Positions 18,670-27,640 are shown, numbered from the stretch's first letter. The stretch is 64,000 nt of DNA from Paenibacillus qinlingensis (GCF_013204845.1 NZ_JABMKY010000005.1:186001-250000); one strand, 5' to 3'. Numbers and translations are program-made. Notes: generated by a model not told the origin, from the letters alone.

Positions 18670-18855
18670 TAAATGGATTTTCTACAGTTAAATCTTTCGA
18701 TTTCCTGAGCAATCGCAGGATAGATGGATAACCTACAGTTATTTTTAACCATATTAGCCCATCTGAACAAAAGAGGCGGGAATAACTACATATTTACCAT
18801 CTAAATCGACTTTTTTAGGGAAAATCTAGTAAATAGATGCACTTTTTCCATTTAA
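18670..18855. repeat. Four-unit intergenic element, copy 2
   Basis: Units start at 18670, 18721, 18783 and 18834 (spacing 51, 62, 51 bp; each 22 bp). Units 1 and 4 have T-rich centres, the opposite sense to copy 3. The outer left arm TAAATGGA (unit 1) is the exact reverse complement of the outer right arm TCCATTTA (unit 4), and TAGATGG (unit 2) of CCATCTA (unit 3), so the whole copy can be drawn as nested arms. Confidence 0.9.
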
Positions 18856-18932
18856 TGCAATGTCCGACACGATCGACAATCCGCTGTTAGCGGTTTACTC
18901 TCATAGAAAGCGCCTCAAGCCGCTCCGTTCAC

Positions 18933-19619
18933 CTAAAGCTTTTTCATAACCTCAAAAATGCGCAAATCGTTAATCGTTTGAATCACCATCGCCGAATCGG
19001 GCATTTGGAATTTCTTCAGAATGGAATTGATCTGCTTCTTGATCGTTTCATACTCGACGCAGCGTTCTTCGGCGATTTGCTTTCGTTTCTTTCCTTCGCA
19101 CAGCAGTCTTAGCACCTGCAATTCGCTGGGTGTAAGCTCTGAAATAATTTGAATAATATTCAGCAGGGAGCTTTCTGCTCGTTTCACGCGTGCAAATTCT
19201 TCGCGTATCTTCTCCGCAATCATCGGGCGGATAGGCGATGCATTCACGAAGGCGGAGCGTACCGCTTCCATGATCTCGACATCAGCAGCATTTTTAAGCA
19301 AATAATCAGTGATGCCTGTCTGGAAAGCTGCAAAAATGAAGTTCTCATCCTTGTGAACGGTCAGTACGATGATTTTCATCTGCGGGTATTTCTCGTTAAT
19401 TACTTTGGCCGCTTGAATACCTGCAAACTGGGATTCCATCTCAATATCCATAAGAATGACATCCGGTTGATGCAGCGCTGCTTGAATAACGGCATCGTGA
19501 CCCGATGAAGCACGCGCCACACAAGCAAAATCATCATGTTTGGCAAATGTCCGTTCCAGCCTTCTGAGGTGGGCTTCCATGTCATCGGCGATGAGAATAC
19601 GGATAGGTTGTTGTGTCAT
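18933..19619 (-). CDS. NarL/LuxR-family response regulator
   Basis: The product has 228 residues. The receiver domain (1-125) has the acidic pair Asp12-Asp13, the phospho-acceptor Asp58 in VILMDIE, and the conserved lysine in YLLKNA. The C-terminal domain (about 160-220) is a LuxR/GerE helix-turn-helix (LTPSELQVLRLLCEGKKRKQIA). It is translated 35 bases after the sensor kinase gene on the same strand. Because the pair is divergent from the sugar importer starting at 21259, that operon is the likely target. NarL-type regulators are less usual than YesN/AraC types for such importers. Confidence 0.92.
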   Translation of the reverse strand: MTQQPIRILIADDMEAHLRRLERTFAKHDDFACVARASSGHDAVIQAALHQPDVILMDIEMESQFAGIQAAKVINEKYPQMKIIVLTVHKDENFIFAAFQTGITDYLLKNAADVEIMEAVRSAFVNASPIRPMIAEKIREEFARVKRAESSLLNIIQIISELTPSELQVLRLLCEGKKRKQIAEERCVEYETIKKQINSILKKFQMPDSAMVIQTINDLRIFEVMKKL

Positions 19620-19654
19620 TTTGCAGAATCCCCTTTCGTCGGCTGTCCAACGCT

Positions 19655-21130
19655 TTAAATAATCGGCAGGAACACCGTAAAGGTCGTTCCAACGTCTTCC
19701 TTGCTTTCTACGACAATCTTGCCATCATGGCCTAAGATGATTTTATGACAGTAGGACAAGCCGATCCCCCAGTTGTTTACCGAAGCTTTTGTGGTGAAAA
19801 AAGGATCGAAAATCGCCTCCAAATGCTCCTCAGGAACGCCAGGTCCATTATCGGCAATCCGAATGAGCGCCCAACCGTTCTGCTGACTCCGTTCAACCAC
19901 AATGCGGCCGTCCTCTCGGAACTGCAGGGACTCGCTGGCATTGAGAAGCAGGTTATAGATGGCTTCGGTCAAATGACCGGAATCAATATAGCTGGTAGCG
20001 GGCAATGTGCCAGGCGAATAGTCGATTTGGCAGCTAATAACTTGTTCGCTTAACCGAGCAATAGCCTGTCCCACGGGAATATCGACGGACATCGGCTGAA
20101 GATTCAAGTTCATATTTTTAAGCTTATCTGCGGCTTCGTTAATACTGGTGAGTGCCGACTGCGACGATTGTAAAATGAGGTCAAGACTATACAAGGATTC
20201 GCTGTCCGCTTGGTGGCGCTCTTTCAGATAGGTCGCTTCGGATTGTATGCCGATCAAATGGTTTTTGAGGGCATGTGTAAAAGCTCGCGTTCCGAGCGTA
20301 GCCGTGTCAATGCTTTTATTGATTTGAATATCGCGGTTTTTGCGGTAATTCTCAATGGAGTTAAATTTGTACACGAGATAAATCATTAAGATAAGCGTTA
20401 AATAAATGGCAAATGGAAATACAGGAAGTAAGATCGACTGATAGCCAAGGGGTGGCTGAAGATAGTTGAAATATCCTTTCAAATACGTTTCTTTGACCAA
20501 TACTTTCGGGGCCCATGAGAAAATGAACAGATGGATCACGACGAGTGGAATAAAGAGCAGAACATGATACAGGGTTAAATTTTTGATAAACCTAATTTTC
20601 GGATAATTCAAATAATAGTTGATGAGCACGCCAAAAGCAACAAAAAGTATGAGATAGCGAAGACTCATTAAGGCAATTTCGATCGTGTTCAGGAACAGCA
20701 GGTTGTTAATCCAATTACTTAGCACAATGTGAAAAGCGGGATCATAGTAAGCCGTTTCGATAATAAAAAAGAGGGAGATACCGCCATAAACGAATCGTTG
20801 CTTTGAAAGGCTAAGAGAACGAGTAAAGGCAATGGCAAAGCCGAGCAGCGAGCAGTAGAACAATCCAACGCCGACGTTCAACATCCGAATAAGCCAATTA
20901 GGGTTAAACTTGGTAAGAACCAAGTAATTCCATGTGCCAGGGCTAAAATCAAAGAAGCTGTGAATGACATTGAAGTAATAATTGAATTTACTCAGGTATA
21001 ACGTGAACGATACGAAAGAAAGCACCCAGCCGATGATGATGCCGTACATGAAGCGGGTTGACGCATGATTTAGCTTTTTGTATGTGAATAGAATGGTAAA
21101 AATAAGCAGGACTAACGTAACGAACAGCAT
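19655..21130 (-). CDS. Multi-span membrane sensor histidine kinase
   Basis: The product has 491 residues from ATG 21130, chosen over an upstream in-frame start at 21196 because AGAAGGA precedes it and the first transmembrane helix then begins at once. About seven hydrophobic helices occupy residues 1-255. The phospho-acceptor is probably His286 in the box FTHALKNHLIGIQ, followed by a HATPase_c domain with N box (LLNASES), G1 box (IADNGPGVP), the segment IFDPFFTTK and G2 box (WGIGLSYC). The seven-helix input without an extracellular cache domain suggests a membrane or small-ligand signal. Partner: the response regulator 35 bases downstream. Confidence 0.88.
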   Translation of the reverse strand: MLFVTLVLLIFTILFTYKKLNHASTRFMYGIIIGWVLSFVSFTLYLSKFNYYFNVIHSFFDFSPGTWNYLVLTKFNPNWLIRMLNVGVGLFYCSLLGFAIAFTRSLSLSKQRFVYGGISLFFIIETAYYDPAFHIVLSNWINNLLFLNTIEIALMSLRYLILFVAFGVLINYYLNYPKIRFIKNLTLYHVLLFIPLVVIHLFIFSWAPKVLVKETYLKGYFNYLQPPLGYQSILLPVFPFAIYLTLILMIYLVYKFNSIENYRKNRDIQINKSIDTATLGTRAFTHALKNHLIGIQSEATYLKERHQADSESLYSLDLILQSSQSALTSINEAADKLKNMNLNLQPMSVDIPVGQAIARLSEQVISCQIDYSPGTLPATSYIDSGHLTEAIYNLLLNASESLQFREDGRIVVERSQQNGWALIRIADNGPGVPEEHLEAIFDPFFTTKASVNNWGIGLSYCHKIILGHDGKIVVESKEDVGTTFTVFLPII

Positions 21131-21201
21131 CGGATCACATCCTTCTCTTCTGCCAAAAGGGGGAATAAAACATTCATCTGTCAGACTCCTTGGCATCTAC
21201 G

Positions 21202-21229
21202 TATAATTCAAATTAAGAAAACGCAAACA
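21202..21229 (+). promoter_or_regulatory. Possible -10 box and degenerate cre site before the 21259 operon
   Basis: TATAAT at 21202-21207 is a perfect -10 box, but no good -35 box was found at the right distance. AGAAAACGCAAACA at 21216-21229 matches 12 of 14 cre positions and would overlap the start of transcription. Both are suggestive only. Confidence 0.4.
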
Positions 21230-21258
21230 AATCATATCAAAAAAAGGGTGAGTGTCCA

Positions 21259-22578
21259 ATGAAAAAAAGTTTGAAGCTTAGCGTGACAGGCACATTGTTA
21301 TTGGGATTGCTAGCAGGATGCGGCTCCGCTGGGACAACGACGGGAGATAAAAATACGACTTCCCCGGATGCCAAAGCGGCACAAGTCAATTTGAAAGCAA
21401 CGGTACTTCCGGATGATTTGGAAACGTTTAAAACGGCTTATGCCGAATTTAGCAAAGAGAACCCGAATATTGGGGTGCAATTTGATACCATTCCACAAGC
21501 GCAGTATTACGAGAAGCTTCGCATGCAGCTGTCCTCAGGTGAGGATATGGATTTGTTCGGTGGGACGATGGAACTGTTCTTGGATACTGGTATCTTAGAG
21601 CCCTTAGATGATTATGTCAAAAAAGCGAACGTAGATGTATCTGGTTTCGGTCCTTTATACGATTCGTTAAAAGTAAACGATAAAGTGTTCGGACTTCCCT
21701 ATCGGAAATCCAATTGGATGTTGTTCTACAACAAAACATTGTTCGACCAAGCGGGTGTTGCTTACCCGAAAGCCGATATGACATGGAACGATTTCCGTGA
21801 ACTAGCGAAGAAGATGACAAAAGGCGATGGCACGAATAAGGTTTATGGGGCATTCGTCCATCCATGGGCACAAACGTGGTATATGCAAGGCGTTCAAGCT
21901 GGTGCTTCGATCATTGATAAAGATTTATCCGCGTTCAAAAAGGGGCTTCAATTCCGAATGGACATGGAAAAAGACGGCTCCATCATGGGCTGGGCTGAAC
22001 AAATCACAACGTCCGCTCATTACAACGCCGCTTTCCAAAAGGGGAATATCGCGATGAACCTTATCGGAGATTGGCATGTGGCACAGCTCAGACAAGCAGA
22101 AACAGAGAAGAAAATTAGCTTCGATTGGGACGTTGTGCCGGTTCCGCATCCAGATGGCGTAGCTGCTAACACAAGCTTGGCGACTCCGGTATCTTTGATG
22201 GTCAGTAAAAACTCCAAGCACAAAGAAGAAGCGTTCAAAGTGGTTGAATTCATGACGGGTGTGAAGGGCGCAAAGCAATTTGCAGCCAAAGGCTTCCTCA
22301 CAGGCTATATCAACGATGATATTCGTAAGACTTATATTGGCGATGGCAGCTTGAAACCTAAAAACATCCATTATTTCGTGGAACAAAAGGAATATCCAGA
22401 ATATCCGTTGCTCCCTGGTGTGAAAAACATTTTAGTGAACAGCGTCTACAAACAAGAAGGCGAAATGGCGCTAACAGGTGCTCAAACCGTCGATCAAGCG
22501 ATTCAAAAGATCGGTCAACGTGTAGCATCTGAATGGGCAGATAAATATGCGAAGGATTTCAAAGCAGGCAAGAAATAA
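21259..22578 (+). CDS. Sugar-binding lipoprotein of a MalEFG-type (CUT1) importer
   Basis: The product has 439 residues, shorter than the LplA-type proteins in this window and normal for family-1 binding proteins. A lipoprotein signal ends in LLAGC (Cys21). The SBP family-1 features include NWMLFYNKTLFDQAGVAYPK and GNIAMNLIGDWHV. It is first in an operon with two permeases, a sulfatase and a GH88 enzyme. The context points to unsaturated, possibly sulfated, uronic-acid oligosaccharides (glycosaminoglycan fragments) as ligand, which is inference. ATG 21259 follows AAAGGGTGAG. Confidence 0.92.
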   Translation: MKKSLKLSVTGTLLLGLLAGCGSAGTTTGDKNTTSPDAKAAQVNLKATVLPDDLETFKTAYAEFSKENPNIGVQFDTIPQAQYYEKLRMQLSSGEDMDLFGGTMELFLDTGILEPLDDYVKKANVDVSGFGPLYDSLKVNDKVFGLPYRKSNWMLFYNKTLFDQAGVAYPKADMTWNDFRELAKKMTKGDGTNKVYGAFVHPWAQTWYMQGVQAGASIIDKDLSAFKKGLQFRMDMEKDGSIMGWAEQITTSAHYNAAFQKGNIAMNLIGDWHVAQLRQAETEKKISFDWDVVPVPHPDGVAANTSLATPVSLMVSKNSKHKEEAFKVVEFMTGVKGAKQFAAKGFLTGYINDDIRKTYIGDGSLKPKNIHYFVEQKEYPEYPLLPGVKNILVNSVYKQEGEMALTGAQTVDQAIQKIGQRVASEWADKYAKDFKAGKK

Positions 22579-22650
22579 GTTATAGAACAGAAACAGTCGG
22601 GCTTCGCTGAATGAAGGTGGAGCTCGATTGCTTCAATAGGGGTGGAGTAT

Positions 22651-23541
22651 ATGAAGGTCACAAGCAAAGCATTACGACGTAATCGGTTGACAGGGTATAC
22701 ATTTTTGCTTCCCAATATACTTGGATTTTTAATTTTCATTTGCTTGCCGGTTTGTGCTTCCTTCCTTATGAGCTTTACAGAATGGAATGGATTTGGCGAA
22801 ATTAAGTGGGCTGGAATATCGAATTATACGCACTTATGGCAGGATGAAACGTTCCGTATCTCACTGCTTAACAGTTTAATTATGACAGCTGTTTCCGTAC
22901 CGGTGACATTGTTCCTTGCAATTTTGGCAGCAGTCGCCCTCAATAAAGGTTTGAGAGGCGTTAAAATATTCCGAACGGCGATTTTTCTGCCGCATATTAC
23001 GGCAACGATTGCTGTAGCCGTCGTGTGGCAGCTGCTTTATAACCCGACCATGGGTCCCATTAACGGAATACTCAGAAGCATCGGAATCGATAATCCGCCT
23101 ATGTGGCTGGCTTCGACACAATGGGCACTTGCCTCGGTCATTATCGTCAGTATCTGGCATTCCATCGGTTACTACATGGTTCTTTACTTAGCAGGGTTGC
23201 AGGGGATTCCTAAAGATCTATATGAAGCAGCTGAAATCGATGGTGCAGGTAAAGTCGCACAATTCCGCAAAATTACGATACCGATGCTGTCTCCTGTCAT
23301 TTTCTTTACGGTAATTATGGGCATCATCAATTCATTCAAAGTATTCGATCTGGTGTTCGTCTTGACCAAAGGAGGACCGGGTCGTTCAACGCACATGTTG
23401 GTTTACGACATTTATTACACGGCTTTCCAACGTTTTGAATATGGCTATGCCTCAGCAATGGCTTACGTGCTATTCACGATTATTCTCATTATTACATTGA
23501 TTCAATTTAGAGGACAAAAACGTTGGGTGAACTATTCCTAA
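22651..23541 (+). CDS. MalF/UgpA-type sugar ABC transporter permease
   Basis: The product has 296 residues from ATG 22651 (in-frame GTG at 22642 rejected since the AGGGGTGG site then fits). Six predicted helices, the opening GYTFLLPNILGFLIFICLP typical of MalF-like partners, and the ATPase-contact loop YEAAEIDGAGKVAQF (about residue 190). It belongs to the classic CUT1 class, unlike the LplB/YtcP pairs elsewhere in the window. It follows the lipoprotein and precedes its partner by 34 bases. Confidence 0.93.
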   Translation: MKVTSKALRRNRLTGYTFLLPNILGFLIFICLPVCASFLMSFTEWNGFGEIKWAGISNYTHLWQDETFRISLLNSLIMTAVSVPVTLFLAILAAVALNKGLRGVKIFRTAIFLPHITATIAVAVVWQLLYNPTMGPINGILRSIGIDNPPMWLASTQWALASVIIVSIWHSIGYYMVLYLAGLQGIPKDLYEAAEIDGAGKVAQFRKITIPMLSPVIFFTVIMGIINSFKVFDLVFVLTKGGPGRSTHMLVYDIYYTAFQRFEYGYASAMAYVLFTIILIITLIQFRGQKRWVNYS

Positions 23542-23575
23542 CGAGCGGATTGCTTGAGAGAAAGGAGAAGCCAGC

Positions 23576-24454
23576 ATGAGTATGCAATTAGAATCAAGTC
23601 AGTTCACCATGAGGCTGTCGAAGCGTCCACAGCTTGGCGCAGTAGTGAGAAAAGCAGTGTTATATCTCGTCGTTACTGCTGTTGCCTTGTCCATGGTTGT
23701 TCCTTTCCTTTGGATGCTATCCGCATCCGTGAAGTCCGAGGCAGAAATATTCAGCTTCCCGATTCAGTGGATACCGAGTCACTTTTACTGGTCGAATTAT
23801 AGCAAGGTATGGACGGAGCTTCCATTTTTCACCTATTACTTAAATACGATCAAAATTGCCGTACTTACCACGCTGCTGCAAATTATTACGTGTTCCACGG
23901 CAGCTTACGCATTTGCTAAAGTGAAATTTCCTGAACGGGATAAATTGTTCTTCTTATATGTGGCGACGATGATGGTACCTTACCAAGTGATGATGATTCC
24001 CCAGTTCATGTTAATGAAGAAAATTGGGCTCATGGATTCACACTGGGCGTTGATTCTTCTTGGAGCATTTAGTCCATTTGGAGTGTTCTTGTTCAGACAG
24101 TTCTTTATGGCCATTCCGGAAGAACTTTCAGAAGCAGCGAGAATTGACGGACTGAGCGAGTTCGGTATTTATTCGCGGGTTATTCTTCCCTTGATGCGCC
24201 CGGCGATTGCCAGCTTAACGATTTTTACTTTCATGCATGCGTGGAACGATTTCCTCGGGCCTTTAATCTACTTGAATTCGGATAGCTTGTTTACGCTCCA
24301 GCTCGGCATGCAGCATTTCCAATCAGAGCATGCGACGGAGTATGGGCCTTTGATGGCAGCTGCGGTATGCGCCATTATTCCAACGATTCTGATTTACTTT
24401 ATGGCCCAAGACCATTTCGTCGAAGGGATTTCCGCAGGCGCGGTAAAAGGGTGA
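23576..24454 (+). CDS. MalG/UgpE-type sugar ABC transporter permease
   Basis: The product has 292 residues with the MalG-type segment MMVPYQVMMIPQFMLMKKIG, the contact loop SEAARIDGLSEFG (about residue 184) and the terminal EGISAGAVKG. AAGGAG precedes ATG 23576. The stop is only 7 bases before the sulfatase start, tight coupling that ties import to desulfation. Partner of the permease at 22651. Confidence 0.94.
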   Translation: MSMQLESSQFTMRLSKRPQLGAVVRKAVLYLVVTAVALSMVVPFLWMLSASVKSEAEIFSFPIQWIPSHFYWSNYSKVWTELPFFTYYLNTIKIAVLTTLLQIITCSTAAYAFAKVKFPERDKLFFLYVATMMVPYQVMMIPQFMLMKKIGLMDSHWALILLGAFSPFGVFLFRQFFMAIPEELSEAARIDGLSEFGIYSRVILPLMRPAIASLTIFTFMHAWNDFLGPLIYLNSDSLFTLQLGMQHFQSEHATEYGPLMAAAVCAIIPTILIYFMAQDHFVEGISAGAVKG

Positions 24455-24461
24455 GCCTGAC

Positions 24462-25874
24462 ATGAAGCCTAATATCATTTATATTTTTGCAGATCAATGG
24501 CGAAAGCAAGCTGTTGGGTTTACCGGCGAAGATCCGGTTATCACCCCGAATATCGATCAATTCGCACAGGAGAGTCTGGTATTTAACCATGCGCTCTCTT
24601 GTACGCCACTATGCTCGCCGCACCGGGCAGCGCTCATGACAGGTAAATATCCGCAGTCGACGGGGGTCTATACGAACTGTAAAATCGGTGCGGACGTTAT
24701 GCTGAGTCCCGACGAGGTAGGTATCGGAGATGCGTTGAAGGGTGCGGGGTATCAAACGGGTTATATCGGTAAATGGCATTTGGATTTACCTGAGCAGAAT
24801 GTGTGTCCAGAGCCTGTATCCGGTGCGCGTGAGTGGGATGCGTATACACCGCCAGGTCCGAAGCGGCACGGCTTTGATTTCTGGTATTCCTACGGTGCGT
24901 ATGATCATCATCTGAAGCCTCATTATTGGAAAGACACACCGGAAATGATTCAAGTGGATCAATGGTCATTGGAGCATGAGACGGATGTGGCACTGGACTT
25001 TATTCGGGCAAAAGGGAAAGCGCAAACGGGGGAACCCTTTGCTTTATTTGTCTCTTGGAATCCGCCGCACAGCCCCTTCGAGCTTGTACCTGAACGCTAC
25101 AAGGAGCTCTATCGTGGTCGGGAGCTGAGCTTGCGTCCCAATGTGAACGCGGAGCAGTTGGCTGCGCATACAGGGGAGCCATTTGAGAGCGGAGATGAGG
25201 CCCTGCTCCGGTACACGCGGGATTATTTCGCAGCGGTATCAGGCATGGATGAGCAGTTCGGTCGAATCTGGCGGGAAGTTCAGGAGCTTGGACTTGCAGA
25301 AAATACGCTGATCGTGCTCACGTCGGATCATGGAGAGCTCATGGGCTCGCACGGCCTCATGGCGAAGCATTCCTGGCACGAGGAATCCATCGCGATTCCT
25401 TGTGTGATGAGCTGGAGAGGGACAATTGAGCAGGGGAGCACGGATGTGCTTTTTAACAGTGTGGATATTATGCCTACGCTGCTCGGACTAGTCGGTGTGC
25501 CCGTGCCTGTGTCCGTTGAAGGACTTGACCTGTCCGGCGATTTTCTCGGAAGGAGTCATACGGATGTTGTTTCTGCCTTCATTTGTGCCTTCCCTGGAAG
25601 GAAGGATGCAATGGAACTCTTCGCCGCTGCTGGGTTAGACAATCGGAGATTTGGCTGGCGGGGGATTCGCACAAGTCAGTACACCTATGTCGTCCATAAA
25701 GGTTATGCGCCTGGCGCAGAAGTGCAGCGATTATTATATGAACATGAAAAGGACCCTTATCAGCTCAACCCTATTGTGTTTAGCGAGCGGCCACATACGG
25801 ATCTTCTGATGTCATTAGAGGAAGAGCTGCAAAGCTGGTTAATTCGTACAAATGATAAGTTTGAACTGGCGTGA
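24462..25874 (+). CDS. Cytoplasmic formylglycine-type sulfatase
   Basis: The product has 470 residues and lacks a signal peptide, so it acts on imported sugars. The N-terminal metal site is Asp11 in IFADQWR. The catalytic signature is Cys51-Ser-Pro-His-Arg followed by AALMTGKYP, fitting CxPxR; the usual Ser at position 4 is His here. The cysteine would need conversion to formylglycine. A second metal segment LTSDHGELMGSHG is present (about residues 287-299). It removes sulfate esters, and together with GH88 immediately downstream it suggests processing of sulfated unsaturated disaccharides from chondroitin or heparin-like chains. The exact position specificity cannot be told. Confidence 0.92.
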   Translation: MKPNIIYIFADQWRKQAVGFTGEDPVITPNIDQFAQESLVFNHALSCTPLCSPHRAALMTGKYPQSTGVYTNCKIGADVMLSPDEVGIGDALKGAGYQTGYIGKWHLDLPEQNVCPEPVSGAREWDAYTPPGPKRHGFDFWYSYGAYDHHLKPHYWKDTPEMIQVDQWSLEHETDVALDFIRAKGKAQTGEPFALFVSWNPPHSPFELVPERYKELYRGRELSLRPNVNAEQLAAHTGEPFESGDEALLRYTRDYFAAVSGMDEQFGRIWREVQELGLAENTLIVLTSDHGELMGSHGLMAKHSWHEESIAIPCVMSWRGTIEQGSTDVLFNSVDIMPTLLGLVGVPVPVSVEGLDLSGDFLGRSHTDVVSAFICAFPGRKDAMELFAAAGLDNRRFGWRGIRTSQYTYVVHKGYAPGAEVQRLLYEHEKDPYQLNPIVFSERPHTDLLMSLEEELQSWLIRTNDKFELA

Positions 25875-25922
25875 GGATTGAAATACCGAAGATGAAACGG
25901 AAAAACAGGGAGGATGACAGCG

Positions 25923-27053
25923 ATGTGGCGTGGAGCAATTGAAGATGCCATCGGCAAAATTCGCCGGAACTTGGAGGGACATCCAGGGACTTTTCCACAT
26001 ATCACCAATGAAAATCGATATGCTTGGTCTGCGAATGAGGAGTGGATCGAAGGGTTTCATACAGGGCTTACTTGGCTAAGCTATGAGTATAGTCAAGAGA
26101 CATTTTTTCGAGATCAAGCGAAGCAGCAAATTGCAGATTTTAAACAGCGGTTGGCGGCGAAAGTATGCTTAGAACATCACGACATCGGCTTCCTGTATGG
26201 ATTATCGGCATTAGCAGGATGGATCGTAGAAAAGGACGAAAGTACTCGTGATCTCGCGCTGCAAGCGGCGGATCATTTGTTAGGCAGATGGCGGGAGCAA
26301 GGTGGCTACTTGCAAGCATGGGGTTCGGAACATGATGAGAAGAATGGTGGTCGGATTATTATCGACTGCTTGCTGAATTTGCCCTTGCTGTATTGGGCTT
26401 CGGAAATAACAGGACTTTCGAAATATGCCGAAGTCGCCTACAAACAGGCTGAGCTGTCCAGACGGTATCTGGTACGGGGCGATGATTCTTCGTATCATAC
26501 GTTTTATTTTAATAAGGAGACAGGAGATCCACTTGGTGGCGGTACACATCAAGGCTATACGGATGGCTCCACTTGGACGCGTGGTCAGGCGTGGGGCATT
26601 TACGGCTTTGCACTTTCGTACCGCTACACGAAGGATCCTGCCTTCCTGCAAACGGCAAAACGGTTGTTACGTTATTTCATTGATCATTTACCAGAAGATC
26701 ATGTTGCTTATTGGGATTTCAACGTGCCGATTGAAGCGAATACAAGTCGCGACAGCTCGGCATCGGCTATTACGGCCTGCGGAATGCTGGAGTTGTTGGA
26801 TCTCCTGCCAGAAGAGGATGGAGATCGAGGCTGGATCCAGCAGGGATTGGATCACACGATGCATTCCCTTGTAAACAAGTATGCAACGATTGGTGAAGAA
26901 GCGGAAGGCTTGCTGAAACACGGTTCCTATCATGTAAGAGGCAATAATGGCCTGGACGACTATATGATTTGGGGCGACTATTACTATCTGGAAGCCTTAA
27001 TGCGGTTGGAGCGTGGCATTCCAGGTTACTGGTATGAACGGAAGGCGAAGTAA
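25923..27053 (+). CDS. GH88 unsaturated glucuronyl hydrolase
   Basis: The product has 376 residues, the normal family length, with an (alpha/alpha)6-barrel pattern and no signal peptide. The two catalytic aspartates are visible: Asp87 in LEHHDIGFLYG and Asp148 in GGRIIIDCLLN, one residue off the Bacillus sp. GL1 enzyme numbers (88 and 149). ATG 25923 is chosen rather than ATG 25914, which would touch the GGGAGG site. The enzyme hydrates the 4,5-unsaturated uronic acid left by polysaccharide lyases and frees monosaccharides. It completes the pathway begun by the PL8 lyases at 33623 and 36648. It is the last gene of the 21259 operon. Confidence 0.94.
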   Translation: MWRGAIEDAIGKIRRNLEGHPGTFPHITNENRYAWSANEEWIEGFHTGLTWLSYEYSQETFFRDQAKQQIADFKQRLAAKVCLEHHDIGFLYGLSALAGWIVEKDESTRDLALQAADHLLGRWREQGGYLQAWGSEHDEKNGGRIIIDCLLNLPLLYWASEITGLSKYAEVAYKQAELSRRYLVRGDDSSYHTFYFNKETGDPLGGGTHQGYTDGSTWTRGQAWGIYGFALSYRYTKDPAFLQTAKRLLRYFIDHLPEDHVAYWDFNVPIEANTSRDSSASAITACGMLELLDLLPEEDGDRGWIQQGLDHTMHSLVNKYATIGEEAEGLLKHGSYHVRGNNGLDDYMIWGDYYYLEALMRLERGIPGYWYERKAK

Positions 27054-27141
27054 GATAGTTAAATGTGTGAATTCCTGGTTGGTAGAAGTGGTGGGGGAGT
27101 TGGAGTAGGAGTAGTGCTCAATTGAGTAGATAGCTTTCAAA

Positions 27142-27327
27142 TAGATGTAAAAAGTACAGCTAATCTAGCCATTTAGACGGGAATTTAGTAATTAAATGGA
27201 AAAAGCACATCTAATTTAAGATAGAATGGCGAATTGGTGGTTTGTAGACGGAATTAACTGTAGAAAATCCATCTAATGCTCCAAAAGGGCGAAAATCAGC
27301 AGAAATAACAACATGAAATCCATCTAA
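27142..27327. repeat. Four-unit intergenic element, copy 3
   Basis: Units start at 27142, 27193, 27255 and 27306 (spacing 51, 62, 51 bp; each 22 bp), all with A-rich centres. Unit 1 folds on itself at 7 of 8 positions (TAGATGTA with TACAGCTA). Unlike copies 1 and 2 it is not immediately after a visible terminator. Confidence 0.9.
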
Positions 27328-27360
27328 TTTGTTTGTGGTGGTGGAGGAAGGTTAGTGTGT

Positions 27361-27420
27361 AGAAGTAAGAGGTAGAAGTAGAAGTAAAGGTAAAGGTAAA
27401 GGTAAAGGTAAAGGTAAAGT
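27361..27420. repeat. Hexanucleotide tandem repeat (GTAAAG-type)
   Basis: Ten hexamer periods, the last six (27384-27419) being exact copies of GTAAAG and the first ones variants (TAGAAG). Purine-rich on this strand. It is likely prone to slippage and is not part of a reading frame. Confidence 0.85.
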
Positions 27421-27492
27421 AGTCTGCATATTTCCAGTTAGTATAGCTTGACCCAACTCCCTATGTGGCAATGGGATCTACCAGCCCCCTTA

Positions 27493-27536
27493 AAAAAACA
27501 GTTAGCATCCGCAAAATCGGATCCTAACTGTTTTTT
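27493..27536. terminator. Long bidirectional rho-independent terminator
   Basis: AAAAACAGTTAG plus CATCCG pairs with CGGATC plus CTAACTGTTTTTT around a small loop. The A-run on one side and T-run on the other allow function on both strands. It insulates the GH88 operon from the AraC gene at 27641. Confidence 0.88.
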
Positions 27537-27640
27537 CATCCTGTACAGGGGTATAAAACATTCACCTATTGGATTCTGGTGAAACTAGGCATAATGATAA
27601 GCATAAGTTGATGTCACAGCCCAAAGGATGAACGTTAGCA

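Larger units (their letters stand above)
18596..18932. other. Convergent intergenic region with terminator and repeat element copy 2
   Basis: No gene was seen in these 337 bases, which separate the end of a plus-strand operon from the end of a minus-strand two-component pair. The region holds a terminator and the four-unit repeat. Confidence 0.75.
27054..27640. other. 587-base intergenic region with repeat element copy 3, hexamer tract and terminator
   Basis: No gene was found. In order: G-rich sequence (27056-27140), the four-unit element (27142-27327), a purine-rich hexamer tract (27361-27420), a long-stem terminator (27493-27536), and about 100 bases of leader for the next regulator with no clear promoter. 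Confidence 0.75.

Noticed and set aside
18670-18855. Repeat copy considered as an insertion sequence or MITE
   Set aside because: No transposase, no clear target-site duplication at the ends, and spacers between units are not conserved in sequence, only in length.
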